Shown in pieces: positions 23,545 to 32,203 of a stretch of 53,866 nt of DNA (position 1 is the stretch's first letter; the number at the start of each line of letters is the position of its first letter). Where the stretch lies: positions 1-53,866 of the forward strand of contig CAVKHV010000002.1 of the NCBI GenBank assembly GCA_963656085.1, written 5' to 3'. Origin of the DNA: CAVALG01 sp963656085. Lineage in GTDB: Bacteria > Bacillota > Clostridia > Oscillospirales > Acutalibacteraceae. The position numbers and the translations under genes were made by a program. The notes beneath the pieces were generated by a model that was given only the letters and a program-made list of their open reading frames with translations, did not search any database and was not told the DNA's origin.

Positions 23545-26091
23545 TTATTTGATTTCAACCCATTCGCCTTTGCTGTTGCGATACATTTCCGTAACAATAT
23601 CGCCTGCAAATGTGGTTTCAAGGTAATAGCACTGTACGCCGCAATGTTCGCAGTAGCCCACCATAATGGCATTTGAACCGTATTCATCGCCCTGCTGAAC
23701 GATTACCAATTTATCCTTATCGTATTTATGACCCGTAGCAGGTACGCCGCTGGGTACTTTTTCAATCTCGCCGCAATCGCAGACCTTGTAAATATAACCG
23801 TCCTCAGTACAGGTTGGGGCAACAATGCGTTCCCTCCAAACATGTGATTCGGATGTTGTGAACTTAGCATCAATCGCTTTTACGCTAATCGACACATTTT
23901 CAAGGCGATTGCTTGCATTGTAAGAAATATCTTTATAAAGTCCGAAAACCGGGATTATTTCATTGTGTGTTACGGCAACATACTTTCTCCAGGCGGAAGA
24001 AGCAGCCGTGCTGTATTTCTGCCAAGAGGCATCAGTCGCGTATTCAAAATCGGACATTGTAAATGTTTCGGGCTTGGTTGCCCAAATGGCTTTGTCTTCT
24101 TTATATTCTTTGCCTTCTTCGTTCCCTTTTTCCCAAATAAGTTCAACATAGACCGTGATCGTACCCTCTGAATCCACCGACATATGGTAAACGTATTCAA
24201 ATCCTGTAAGGGGATAATTGTCAACATTTGCTTTAACTGCACCCGATTCAAACAGTCCGCCCTTAACCGTGCTGTAGATAGTCTCACCCTGATCCATACG
24301 TTTTGCACCTATGCGGTTAGCGTTGGCATAAAGCGGGTCAGAGGTTTCGGGAGTACTTAAAATACAGGACATATTAAATGTATAGTCGTTTGCGGTTGAA
24401 AAACCGGATTTTGTATCGTCAGCATATCTGTGGTATTCCAAGGCACGCTCAACAATTATATTGTCGGTTCCCGTTACACCTACTTTGTAAGTGTAATATC
24501 CGTTTTCATCGGTCGCAACAACAATACCGAGTACATTCTTTTCAGAGGTTCCTCTAAGGGTATATGCGGCGGAAGTAGAATGTGTATCTGCCGGAACCGT
24601 CTGCACAAAATAATTAAGGCTTTCGATGTTAAGTTGTTTGGAAACAAGGTCGGTTTCAGACAACTTTCCGCCTTTGGGATTTGTAAGATAAGTTTCTGCC
24701 GTATCACTTCCGAAAGACGTGCCGCCCGAAAGGAACGCCGTCATATTGCTATTTGCAATTTTCTGCAAATTATAGAACGAATATTTAGAAGTCTTGTCAA
24801 ACTGAGAAGAATCAACCTCGAATTTACCGCTTTCGGTAATATTAAAGGTAACACCGTCTATTTCATATGTACCCGAAGTTTCAATTAACCCCGTATCTTC
24901 AGCACACAGGTAGTAGTCGCCTTCGTACATCTGCAATCCGGTGAGAAAACTGTTGCGATGATACAGGCGCAAACCGTCACTGTCTTTAACAATGCCGTTC
25001 TTTATATAATATTCATCGCAATACTGTGCGTCAATCGCGGTAACGCTTGATTTAAAGCCCGATTTAACGGTGGCAGGGCTTACAGATATACCGAATACGG
25101 GGGTAAAATTGCTGTGGTCGCCTATTTCATAATAGCCTTTGTCAAGGTTTGCTTTGGCAAGTTCGGTTTTATCCTGCCATACGTCCTTAAGTGACTCAAA
25201 ATATGTGCCGGAATAGCAATCGGTTAACGTGCGCCATGTATGATTCATTGAAGCGTCATCGGGATTTGTGAAAATTATATCCGTATAGATATAAACTGCG
25301 TCACCGACAACACGGACATTGTATTTGAAGGAATACTTATCAAGAGTATATCCCTGCTTTGACATTACATTGGTGTCGGTTTCATGAATTTTCAAACTCG
25401 ACATTTTGCCGGTTGAGGCTTTGTTTATTACGGTTGATATCTTGCCTTCCGCCTGCACTTTTTCGGTAACTTCTCCGTCATAAGAACTGTCAAGAACTTC
25501 GTACGCCTGAATAATTGTGCTGCCCCTTGAACCGTTACCGTTTTTATCGCCGTTGTAATTTTCGCCGAGATAAGATATATTGATTGCTTGTGTCGCAAAA
25601 GAGTTGCCGCTGAACGGTACATAATAAACGCGCCTTGAAGTGGTGCTTAGGGTTGTACTGGTATTTAAAACCGAAAGCACATATACGTAAACGCCGCCGT
25701 TATCTTTCGCGAAGACAACACCAAGCGCATTTTCAGCACCTTTTACGGCATTCGGCGTAGTTCCGGTAAGTTTAAATGTATAAGGGACTTTACCGTCCGG
25801 AGTTGTGAACAGTTCGATTTTATGACCGCTCGAAACAGTAGGCCATGAAATATCGTATGACGAGCCGTTCTTTACGGCATCGGCAATTTTCTCTGCCTCC
25901 GGTGCCGTGACAACGGTTGCCGGATCAAACGGTTTTAACTCATCGGACGCTGCCTGCGTTTTAATTGATTTAACAGCCGCCGAAACCGTATCGTCGCCCG
26001 TTGTTGTTATTGCATTTACTGCAAACGCCGCCAGTGTTACGGCGATACAAAGCATTACGCTTAATGCAGTTTTCACAAAGCGATTTTTCAT
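23545..26091 (-). CDS. large secreted protein of unknown function with internal duplication
   Basis: An 848-residue exported protein. Residues 1-27 are a classical signal peptide (KNRFVK, a hydrophobic core, then AAFAVNA). Two related halves can be seen: NALGVVFAKDNGGVYVY (121-137) matches NVLGIVVATDENGYYTY (519-535), and TPVFGISV...VTAIDAQY (330-357) matches IPVFGLYK...SVKAIDAKF (713-744), both about 390-400 residues apart. The C-terminus (750-825) has a Cys-rich module, CTEDGYIYKVCDCGEIEKVP plus YCEHCGVQC, of the kind often found in large surface proteins of gut Firmicutes. There is no LPXTG, membrane anchor or dockerin. The start is the ATG with AGGAGGT upstream; the frame runs 14 codons further. 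No catalytic motif is recognised. Confidence 0.75.
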   Translation of the reverse strand: MKNRFVKTALSVMLCIAVTLAAFAVNAITTTGDDTVSAAVKSIKTQAASDELKPFDPATVVTAPEAEKIADAVKNGSSYDISWPTVSSGHKIELFTTPDGKVPYTFKLTGTTPNAVKGAENALGVVFAKDNGGVYVYVLSVLNTSTTLSTTSRRVYYVPFSGNSFATQAINISYLGENYNGDKNGNGSRGSTIIQAYEVLDSSYDGEVTEKVQAEGKISTVINKASTGKMSSLKIHETDTNVMSKQGYTLDKYSFKYNVRVVGDAVYIYTDIIFTNPDDASMNHTWRTLTDCYSGTYFESLKDVWQDKTELAKANLDKGYYEIGDHSNFTPVFGISVSPATVKSGFKSSVTAIDAQYCDEYYIKNGIVKDSDGLRLYHRNSFLTGLQMYEGDYYLCAEDTGLIETSGTYEIDGVTFNITESGKFEVDSSQFDKTSKYSFYNLQKIANSNMTAFLSGGTSFGSDTAETYLTNPKGGKLSETDLVSKQLNIESLNYFVQTVPADTHSTSAAYTLRGTSEKNVLGIVVATDENGYYTYKVGVTGTDNIIVERALEYHRYADDTKSGFSTANDYTFNMSCILSTPETSDPLYANANRIGAKRMDQGETIYSTVKGGLFESGAVKANVDNYPLTGFEYVYHMSVDSEGTITVYVELIWEKGNEEGKEYKEDKAIWATKPETFTMSDFEYATDASWQKYSTAASSAWRKYVAVTHNEIIPVFGLYKDISYNASNRLENVSISVKAIDAKFTTSESHVWRERIVAPTCTEDGYIYKVCDCGEIEKVPSGVPATGHKYDKDKLVIVQQGDEYGSNAIMVGYCEHCGVQCYYLETTFAGDIVTEMYRNSKGEWVEIK

Positions 26092-26374
26092 GACTTTACC
26101 TCCTGAAATTGCAAGCAAGTTACAAGAACTCAAAATACTTCACTGTCATTTTATCACGTCCGACAGCGAAATGCAATATTAAAGCCTTATTTATTTGTCA
26201 CCAAAACAATTTTTGTATAAAACAATTAAATGCATTCGGTGATATTTGTGCATTTCAACCATTACCTGATCACGGCACTTTAAATTTGCATTTCCTGCAC
26301 GGGCGCAAAACGGGCAAATGCAAAAATTTCAATGTCCGTTGTCGAAAAATTAGCGGTTTTTGCATTATTATCTA

Positions 26375-26403
26375 TTTACATTTAAAAGAAAAGGTGCTAA
26401 AAT
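26375..26403 (+). promoter_or_regulatory. promoter of nifJ
   Basis: TTTACA (26375-26380), a 17-base spacer and TAAAAT (26398-26403), giving a leader of about 105 bases. Confidence 0.6.
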
Positions 26404-26404
26404 A

Positions 26405-26471
26405 GGACGTAAGCGTGGCAATCTGTTAACATATGCCACCGTAAAAGGGATATCGTTTTACCGATAGGTCC
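26405..26471 (+). promoter_or_regulatory. structured 5' leader of nifJ (three-stem candidate RNA element)
   Basis: Two hairpins, GTGGCA (26415-26420) with TGCCAC (26434-26439) and GTAAAA (26441-26446) with TTTTAC (26456-26461), are enclosed by GGAC (26405-26408) pairing with GTCC (26468-26471). This three-way junction begins right at the predicted transcript start. It is followed by a T-rich stretch and then the ribosome-binding site AAGGAGG. I cannot match it to a known riboswitch class. Confidence 0.4.
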
Positions 26472-26515
26472 GTTTTTGCTATTCTTTTTTATAAAATACA
26501 AGGAGGAAACTACCA

Positions 26516-29500
26516 ATGGCAAGAAAAATGAAAACCATGGACGGTAACAACGCTGCCGCATATGTTTCATATGCGTTTACAGAAGTTGCCGGTATTTACC
26601 CGATAACGCCGTCCAGCCCTATGGCAGACTACGTTGATCAGTGGTCGGCACAGGGACTTAAAAACATTTTCGGTTCAACCGTTAAGGTTTCGGAAATGCA
26701 ATCAGAAGCAGGCGCGGCGGGCACCGTTCACGGTTCGCTTGCAGCCGGCGCACTCACCACCACATATACCGCTTCACAGGGATTACTTCTTATGATCCCT
26801 AATATGTACAAAATAGCCGGTGAACTTCTCCCCACCGTTTTCCACGTTTCGGCTCGCTGCGTTGCAAGCCACGCGCTTAACATTTTCGGCGACCATTCGG
26901 ATGTTTACGCATGTCGCCAGACAGGATTTGCGATGCTGGCGGAAACCAACCCGCAGGAGGTTATGGACCTTGCCGCAGTTGCTCACCTTTCAACAATAGA
27001 AAGCCGCGTTCCGTTCATTAACTTCTTTGACGGATTCCGCACTTCACACGAAATACAGAAAATCGCAATCTGGGATTATGCCGATCTTAAAGAAATGTGC
27101 AATATGGACGCTGTTGACGCATTCCGTAAACGCGCCCTCAATCCTGAGCATCCGGTTATGAGAGGTTCGCATGAAAACGGCGATATCTTCTTCCAGCACC
27201 GTGAGGCTTGCAACAAGTATTATGACGCTGTTCCCGGCATTGTTGAAAAATATATGGACAAGGTCAACGCCAAACTCGGAACCGATTACAAACTCTTTAA
27301 CTACTACGGCGCACCGGACGCTGACCGTGTAATTGTAGCCATGGGCTCAATTTGCGATGTTGCCGAAGAAGTTATCGACTACCTCACCGCAAAGGGTGAA
27401 AAAGTCGGTCTTGTTAAAGTAAGACTCTACCGTCCGTTCTCGGCTGAAAAACTTGCCGAAGCAATTCCTGCAACCGCTAAGAAGATTGCCGTTCTTGACA
27501 GGACTAAAGAGCCCGGCTCACTCGGTGAACCGCTTTACCTCGATGTGGTAACCTCACTTGCCAAAACAGGCAGACAGGCTACCGTAATCGGCGGCAGATA
27601 CGGTCTCGGTTCAAAAGACACTCCGCCTTCAAGCGTATTTGCAGTATACAAAGAACTTGAAAAAGGCTCTCCGCTTTCTCAGTTCACAATCGGTATTGAT
27701 GATGATGTTACGCACATCTCACTCCCCGAAGAAGTATCACCGAACACCGCGGCTGAAGGTACTACGGAATGTAAATTCTGGGGCCTCGGCGGTGACGGTA
27801 CGGTTGGCGCAAACAAAGACTCCATTAAGATTATAGGCGACCATACCGATAAGTATGTTCAGGCTTACTTCCAGTATGACTCGAAGAAAACCGGCGGTGT
27901 TACAATTTCTCACCTCCGTTTCGGCGACAAGCCCATAAAGAGCCCCTACTATATTAATAAGGCTGACTTTGTTGCCTGCCACAACCCGTCATATATCACT
28001 AAGGGTTACAAGATGGTAAACGACGTAAAACCGGGCGGTGTATTCCTTGTAAACTGCCAGTGGACACCCGAAGAACTTGCTCACCATATGAACGCCGAAA
28101 CAAAGCGTTACATTGCTAAGAACAATGTTAAGCTTTACACAATCAACGCTATTGACCTGGCTTCTAAAATCGGTTTGGGCAAACGCACAAGCACTGTTTT
28201 GCAGTCTGCGTTCTTTGCGCTTGCAAATGTTCTTCCGTCAGCCGACGCTATCAATTATATGAAAGAAAAAGCCACCCTTAAATTCAGCAAAAAGGGTCAG
28301 GATATTGTTGATATGAACCACAAGGCTATTGACGCAGGCGCAACCGCGTTCGTTAAGATCGATGTTCCTGCCGATTGGGCCGACGCTGTTGACGAAGGCA
28401 AAACAGTTACCGAAAACGGTCCTGCAAAACTCGTTAAAATGGTTGACAATATTATGAAACCGGTTTCCAAAATGGACGGAGATTCACTCCCCGTTTCCGC
28501 ATTTGTAGACCATGTTGACGGAACATTTGAACAGGGTGCCTCGGCTTATGAAAAACGCGGCGTTGCGGTTATGGTACCCGAATGGGATCCCGCTACCTGC
28601 GCTCAGTGTAACAAGTGCGCATTCGTTTGCCCGCACGCAACTATCCGTCCTTTTGCAATGACAGAAGAAGAAGCAAAGAACGCACCCGAAAATACCAAAT
28701 TCGGTACAAAACCGATATTCAAAACTTCTTACAAGTACGCTCTTGCGGTTTCACCGCTTGACTGTATGGGATGCGGAGTTTGTATCGGCGTTTGCCCGAC
28801 AAATTCACTTAAAATGGTTGCTTCGGAATCACAGTTGGCTGAACAGGATGTATTTGATTACTGCGTAGCAAATGTTGCCGAGAAAGATGACATCAGCCCG
28901 GCGCTTAACGTCATCACAAGCCAGTACAAACAACCGCTGCTTGAGTTCTCGGGTTCCTGTGCAGGCTGTGCCGAAACATCATATGCACGCCTTATCACAC
29001 AGGTTTGCGGCGACAGAATGTATATTTCCAACGCTACAGGCTGTTCTTCAATCTGGGGCGGTCCTGCCGCAACTTCACCGTACACTGTAAACAAAGAGGG
29101 TCACGGTCCTGCCTGGGCTAACTCCTTGTTTGAGGATAACGCTGAGCACGGCTTCGGTATGTACCTCGGTCAGAAAGCTATCCGTAACAGCCTTATTGAA
29201 AAGATTGAAAAAATTGCAGACAGCGACGCGCCCGAATCAATAAAGGCAGCTGCCAAAGCATACCTTGACACCGTAAACGACGGAAAAACAAACGGCGCAG
29301 CCGCTAAAGCGCTTGTTGCCGCTGTTGAAAAAGACGGTTCAAAGGATTGCGAAACCTGCAAAGAAATCCTTTCAAAGAAAGAATACCTCTCTAAGAAATC
29401 CGTTTGGATCTTCGGCGGTGACGGTTGGGCATACGATATCGGCTTCGGCGGTGTTGACCATGTTCTGGCTTCGGGCGAAGATGTAAACATTATGGTATTC

Positions 29501-30058
29501 GACACCGAGGTTTACTCGAACACCGGCGGTCAGGCTTCAAAGGCTTCGCAGATCGGTCAGGTTGCACAGTTTGCCGCAGCAGGTAAAGCAATCGCCAAGA
29601 AGAGCCTTGCCGAAATCGCAATGTCTTACGGTTATGTATATGTAGCACAGATCGCTATGGGTGCAGACCAGAACCAGACCCTTAAAGCAATAGCAGAGGC
29701 TGAGGCTTATCCGGGCCCGTCACTTATAATCGGTTACGCACCCTGCGAAATGCACAGTATTAAGGGCGGTATGGTTAACTGCCAGGCAGAAATGAAGAAG
29801 GCTGTTGACTGCGGATATTGGGATATGTTCCGTTTCAACCCGGCAAACAAAGCGCTCGGTAAGAATCCGCTTACAATCGATTCTAAACCGGGTACCGCAA
29901 GTTACCGCGACTTCATTATGGGCGAAGCCCGTTATTCGTCGCTTACCCGTTCCTTCCCCGAACGTGCCGATTATCTGTTTAACAAAGCAGAAGACAACGC
30001 TAAGGCAAGAAGAACACATCTTGAAAGACTTGTTGAACTGTACAAGCCCGAAGATTAA
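26516..30058 (+). CDS. nifJ: pyruvate:ferredoxin (flavodoxin) oxidoreductase
   Basis: A 1180-residue single-chain PFOR, the usual length. It oxidises pyruvate with CoA to acetyl-CoA and CO2 and reduces ferredoxin. The order is domain I (GIYPITPSSPMADYVDQW near the start), domain II with the CoA region, a two-cluster ferredoxin domain (CAQCNKCAFVCP at about 695 and CMGCGVCIGVCP at about 751), then the thiamine-pyrophosphate domain with CAGCAET for the proximal cluster and FGGDGWAYDIGFGG for TPP/Mg binding. AAGGAGG precedes the ATG. Codon use is visibly more uniform than in neighbours, as expected for a highly expressed enzyme. It is the central catabolic enzyme of the window and the electron source for NfnAB. 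Confidence 0.98.
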   Translation: MARKMKTMDGNNAAAYVSYAFTEVAGIYPITPSSPMADYVDQWSAQGLKNIFGSTVKVSEMQSEAGAAGTVHGSLAAGALTTTYTASQGLLLMIPNMYKIAGELLPTVFHVSARCVASHALNIFGDHSDVYACRQTGFAMLAETNPQEVMDLAAVAHLSTIESRVPFINFFDGFRTSHEIQKIAIWDYADLKEMCNMDAVDAFRKRALNPEHPVMRGSHENGDIFFQHREACNKYYDAVPGIVEKYMDKVNAKLGTDYKLFNYYGAPDADRVIVAMGSICDVAEEVIDYLTAKGEKVGLVKVRLYRPFSAEKLAEAIPATAKKIAVLDRTKEPGSLGEPLYLDVVTSLAKTGRQATVIGGRYGLGSKDTPPSSVFAVYKELEKGSPLSQFTIGIDDDVTHISLPEEVSPNTAAEGTTECKFWGLGGDGTVGANKDSIKIIGDHTDKYVQAYFQYDSKKTGGVTISHLRFGDKPIKSPYYINKADFVACHNPSYITKGYKMVNDVKPGGVFLVNCQWTPEELAHHMNAETKRYIAKNNVKLYTINAIDLASKIGLGKRTSTVLQSAFFALANVLPSADAINYMKEKATLKFSKKGQDIVDMNHKAIDAGATAFVKIDVPADWADAVDEGKTVTENGPAKLVKMVDNIMKPVSKMDGDSLPVSAFVDHVDGTFEQGASAYEKRGVAVMVPEWDPATCAQCNKCAFVCPHATIRPFAMTEEEAKNAPENTKFGTKPIFKTSYKYALAVSPLDCMGCGVCIGVCPTNSLKMVASESQLAEQDVFDYCVANVAEKDDISPALNVITSQYKQPLLEFSGSCAGCAETSYARLITQVCGDRMYISNATGCSSIWGGPAATSPYTVNKEGHGPAWANSLFEDNAEHGFGMYLGQKAIRNSLIEKIEKIADSDAPESIKAAAKAYLDTVNDGKTNGAAAKALVAAVEKDGSKDCETCKEILSKKEYLSKKSVWIFGGDGWAYDIGFGGVDHVLASGEDVNIMVFDTEVYSNTGGQASKASQIGQVAQFAAAGKAIAKKSLAEIAMSYGYVYVAQIAMGADQNQTLKAIAEAEAYPGPSLIIGYAPCEMHSIKGGMVNCQAEMKKAVDCGYWDMFRFNPANKALGKNPLTIDSKPGTASYRDFIMGEARYSSLTRSFPERADYLFNKAEDNAKARRTHLERLVELYKPED

Positions 30059-30087
30059 TTAGCGATATCGCCTTGATAAATTTATAA

Positions 30088-30133
30088 AATCTCCCTCCTG
30101 TTTTCCGCTATGTGGTAAAATGGGGGGGAGATT
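30088..30133 (+). terminator. hairpin after nifJ
   Basis: AATCTCCC pairs with GGGAGATT and the inner bases TTTTCC with GGTAAAA extend the stem. There is only a weak T-run after it, so termination may be partial. Confidence 0.4.
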
Positions 30134-30162
30134 CGTTGCCTTTATCTATTTGTAAACCACTG

Positions 30163-30191
30163 TTGAAGATGTTAGGAAAATGTGATATACT
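30163..30191 (+). promoter_or_regulatory. promoter of nadE-ABC transporter operon
   Basis: TTGAAG (30163-30168), a 17-base spacer and TATACT (30186-30191), 37 bases before the nadE start. Confidence 0.65.
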
Positions 30192-30228
30192 AACGGTATG
30201 AATATTTGATATATTTCGGAGGCAATGT

Positions 30229-32178
30229 ATGAAAGACTTTATTCGTGTTGCGGCGGCAGTCCCGAATGTTTCTGTAGGCGATACCGAGAAAAACACAGAG
30301 AATATAATTAATATGATGAAAAAGGCTTCGGAAAATCAGCCGCAGTTGATTGTATTCCCCGAACTTTCGATAACGGGATACACCTGTCAGGATCTGTTTT
30401 TTCAGGAAGCGTTGCTTGGCGGCGCGCTGCGCGCCCTTAAAAAAATCATAATCGCCTCAAAAGATTTTAGATTTACGGCAGCCGTAGGTATTCCGCTTAA
30501 AGTCGGCGGCGGACTTTATAACTGCGCCGCGATAATAAGCGCCGGAAAACTGCACGGTATTGTAACAAAAACATATATTCCTACCTATAACGAGTTTTAC
30601 GAAATGCGCTGGTTCAATTCGGGAAATATGCTTAAACAAAAATTCATTACACCCGAAGAACTCTGTATTGAAGATATCGCAAGCGAGCCTGTGCCGATTG
30701 GCAATGACCTGATTTTTGACGCAGGCGCTTTCAAATTCGGCGCGGAAATATGCGAAGATTTGTGGGCAACCGTAACGCCCGGCAGCATTGCGGCGCTTCA
30801 CGGCGCAGAGGTTATAATCAACCTTTCGGCAAGCAACGAAACCATTTCAAAAAGACTTTACCGCCGAAATCTTGTCAGCCAACAGTCAGCCGCACAATTA
30901 GGCGCTTACGTTTACGCTTCGGCAGGGTGTACAGAATCAACCACCGATTTAATTTTCTCGGGTCACTCGCTGATTGCGGAAAACGGCAAAACAGTTGCCG
31001 AAAACAAGAATAAAATTGACACCGATTATATACTGTTCTCGGATATCGACCTCGGTAAAATTCGCGCCGACCGCGCAAAGATTAAAACTTTTGGGCAAAA
31101 CGCCGCCGTATTCGGCAATTTCGGCGATATACGCACCGTAAAGATACCTTCTTTCGCCGCGGATAATGACCTTAAATTTTATACCGTTGAAAAACACCCG
31201 TTTGTGCCGTCGGATGACCGCCGCCGTAAAGAGCGCTGCCTTGAAATATTCGAAATGCAGGTAATGGGTCTTAAAAAGCGTATGGACGTCACCTCCTCCG
31301 CGCCTGTTATAGGCGTATCAGGCGGACTTGACTCTACCCTTGCGCTGCTTGTTTGTGTTGAGGCTGCGCGCCGCTGCGGAAGGTCCGTTAAAGACGTAAC
31401 CGCTATAACTATGCCCTGTTTCGGTACAACCGGAAGAACGCACAGAAACTCGTTGTCGCTTATGGAAAAGCTGGGCGTAACAAGCGTAGAAATACCGATT
31501 GCGGACGCGGTCAACCGCCATTTTAAGGATATCGGGCACGACGGAAAAACACTTGACCTTACCTATGAGAACGCGCAGGCAAGAGAGCGCACACAGGTGC
31601 TTATGGACTACGCGGGCAAGGTCGGCGGCTTTGTTGCGGGCACGGGAGATTTAAGCGAACTCGCGCTTGGATGGTGCACTTACAATGCCGACCATATGAG
31701 TATGTACGGCGTTAATTGCGGCGTACCCAAAACGCTTGTACGATGGATGGTGGCAAGCATTGCCGAATGTGAAATATTTAAAAATTGCCGCGATGTGCTC
31801 CGAGATATACTTGATACACCGATAAGTCCCGAACTCCTGCCGCCCGATGACGGCGGTAACATCGCCCAACAGACCGAGCAGGTTGTGGGGCCCTATGCAC
31901 TGCACGACTTTTTCCTCTATTACGCCGTGCGTTTCGGGTTTGCGCCCTCTAAAATTTACGCGCTTGCCTGCAAGGCATTTGACGGCGAATTTGACAAAAA
32001 TACAATTAAAAAATGGCTCGTGTCCTTTTACCGCAGATTTTTCAGCCAACAATTTAAACGCAGTTGCCTGCCCGACGGGGTTAAGATAGGCAGCATCTGC
32101 CTTTCACCGCGAGGCGACTGGCGAATGCCGAGCGACGCGGCGGCTGCCGTTTGGGTTAAGGAGGCGGAAAGGCTCTGA
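30229..32178 (+). CDS. nadE: glutamine-dependent NAD+ synthetase
   Basis: A 649-residue two-domain enzyme that makes NAD+ from nicotinate adenine dinucleotide with glutamine as nitrogen donor. The N-terminal nitrilase-type glutaminase has its triad as Glu45 (VFPELSITGY), Lys114 (VTKTYIPTY) and Cys175 (GAEICEDLW). The C-terminal synthetase has the ATP pyrophosphatase loop SGGLDSTLAL at about residue 364 and AGTGDLSELALGWCTY further on. The length fits the long glutamine-dependent class, not the short ammonia-dependent one. A ribosome-binding site TCGGAGG precedes the ATG. It leads the ABC exporter genes by 25 bases, an arrangement with no obvious functional link. Confidence 0.97.
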   Translation: MKDFIRVAAAVPNVSVGDTEKNTENIINMMKKASENQPQLIVFPELSITGYTCQDLFFQEALLGGALRALKKIIIASKDFRFTAAVGIPLKVGGGLYNCAAIISAGKLHGIVTKTYIPTYNEFYEMRWFNSGNMLKQKFITPEELCIEDIASEPVPIGNDLIFDAGAFKFGAEICEDLWATVTPGSIAALHGAEVIINLSASNETISKRLYRRNLVSQQSAAQLGAYVYASAGCTESTTDLIFSGHSLIAENGKTVAENKNKIDTDYILFSDIDLGKIRADRAKIKTFGQNAAVFGNFGDIRTVKIPSFAADNDLKFYTVEKHPFVPSDDRRRKERCLEIFEMQVMGLKKRMDVTSSAPVIGVSGGLDSTLALLVCVEAARRCGRSVKDVTAITMPCFGTTGRTHRNSLSLMEKLGVTSVEIPIADAVNRHFKDIGHDGKTLDLTYENAQARERTQVLMDYAGKVGGFVAGTGDLSELALGWCTYNADHMSMYGVNCGVPKTLVRWMVASIAECEIFKNCRDVLRDILDTPISPELLPPDDGGNIAQQTEQVVGPYALHDFFLYYAVRFGFAPSKIYALACKAFDGEFDKNTIKKWLVSFYRRFFSQQFKRSCLPDGVKIGSICLSPRGDWRMPSDAAAAVWVKEAERL

Positions 32179-32203
32179 GCCCTGCTCTGAAAAGGAGAAA
32201 CGA

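Larger units (their letters stand above)
26092..26515. other. divergent regulatory region between secreted protein and nifJ
   Basis: A 424-base AT-rich gap. The right part holds the nifJ promoter and a structured leader. The left part has no clear promoter for the secreted-protein gene beyond its ribosome-binding site. Around 26284-26330 there is a pair of near-inverted stretches, ATTTGCATTT and AAATGCAAAA, which might form a weak hairpin. No small coding region is convincing. Confidence 0.5.
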
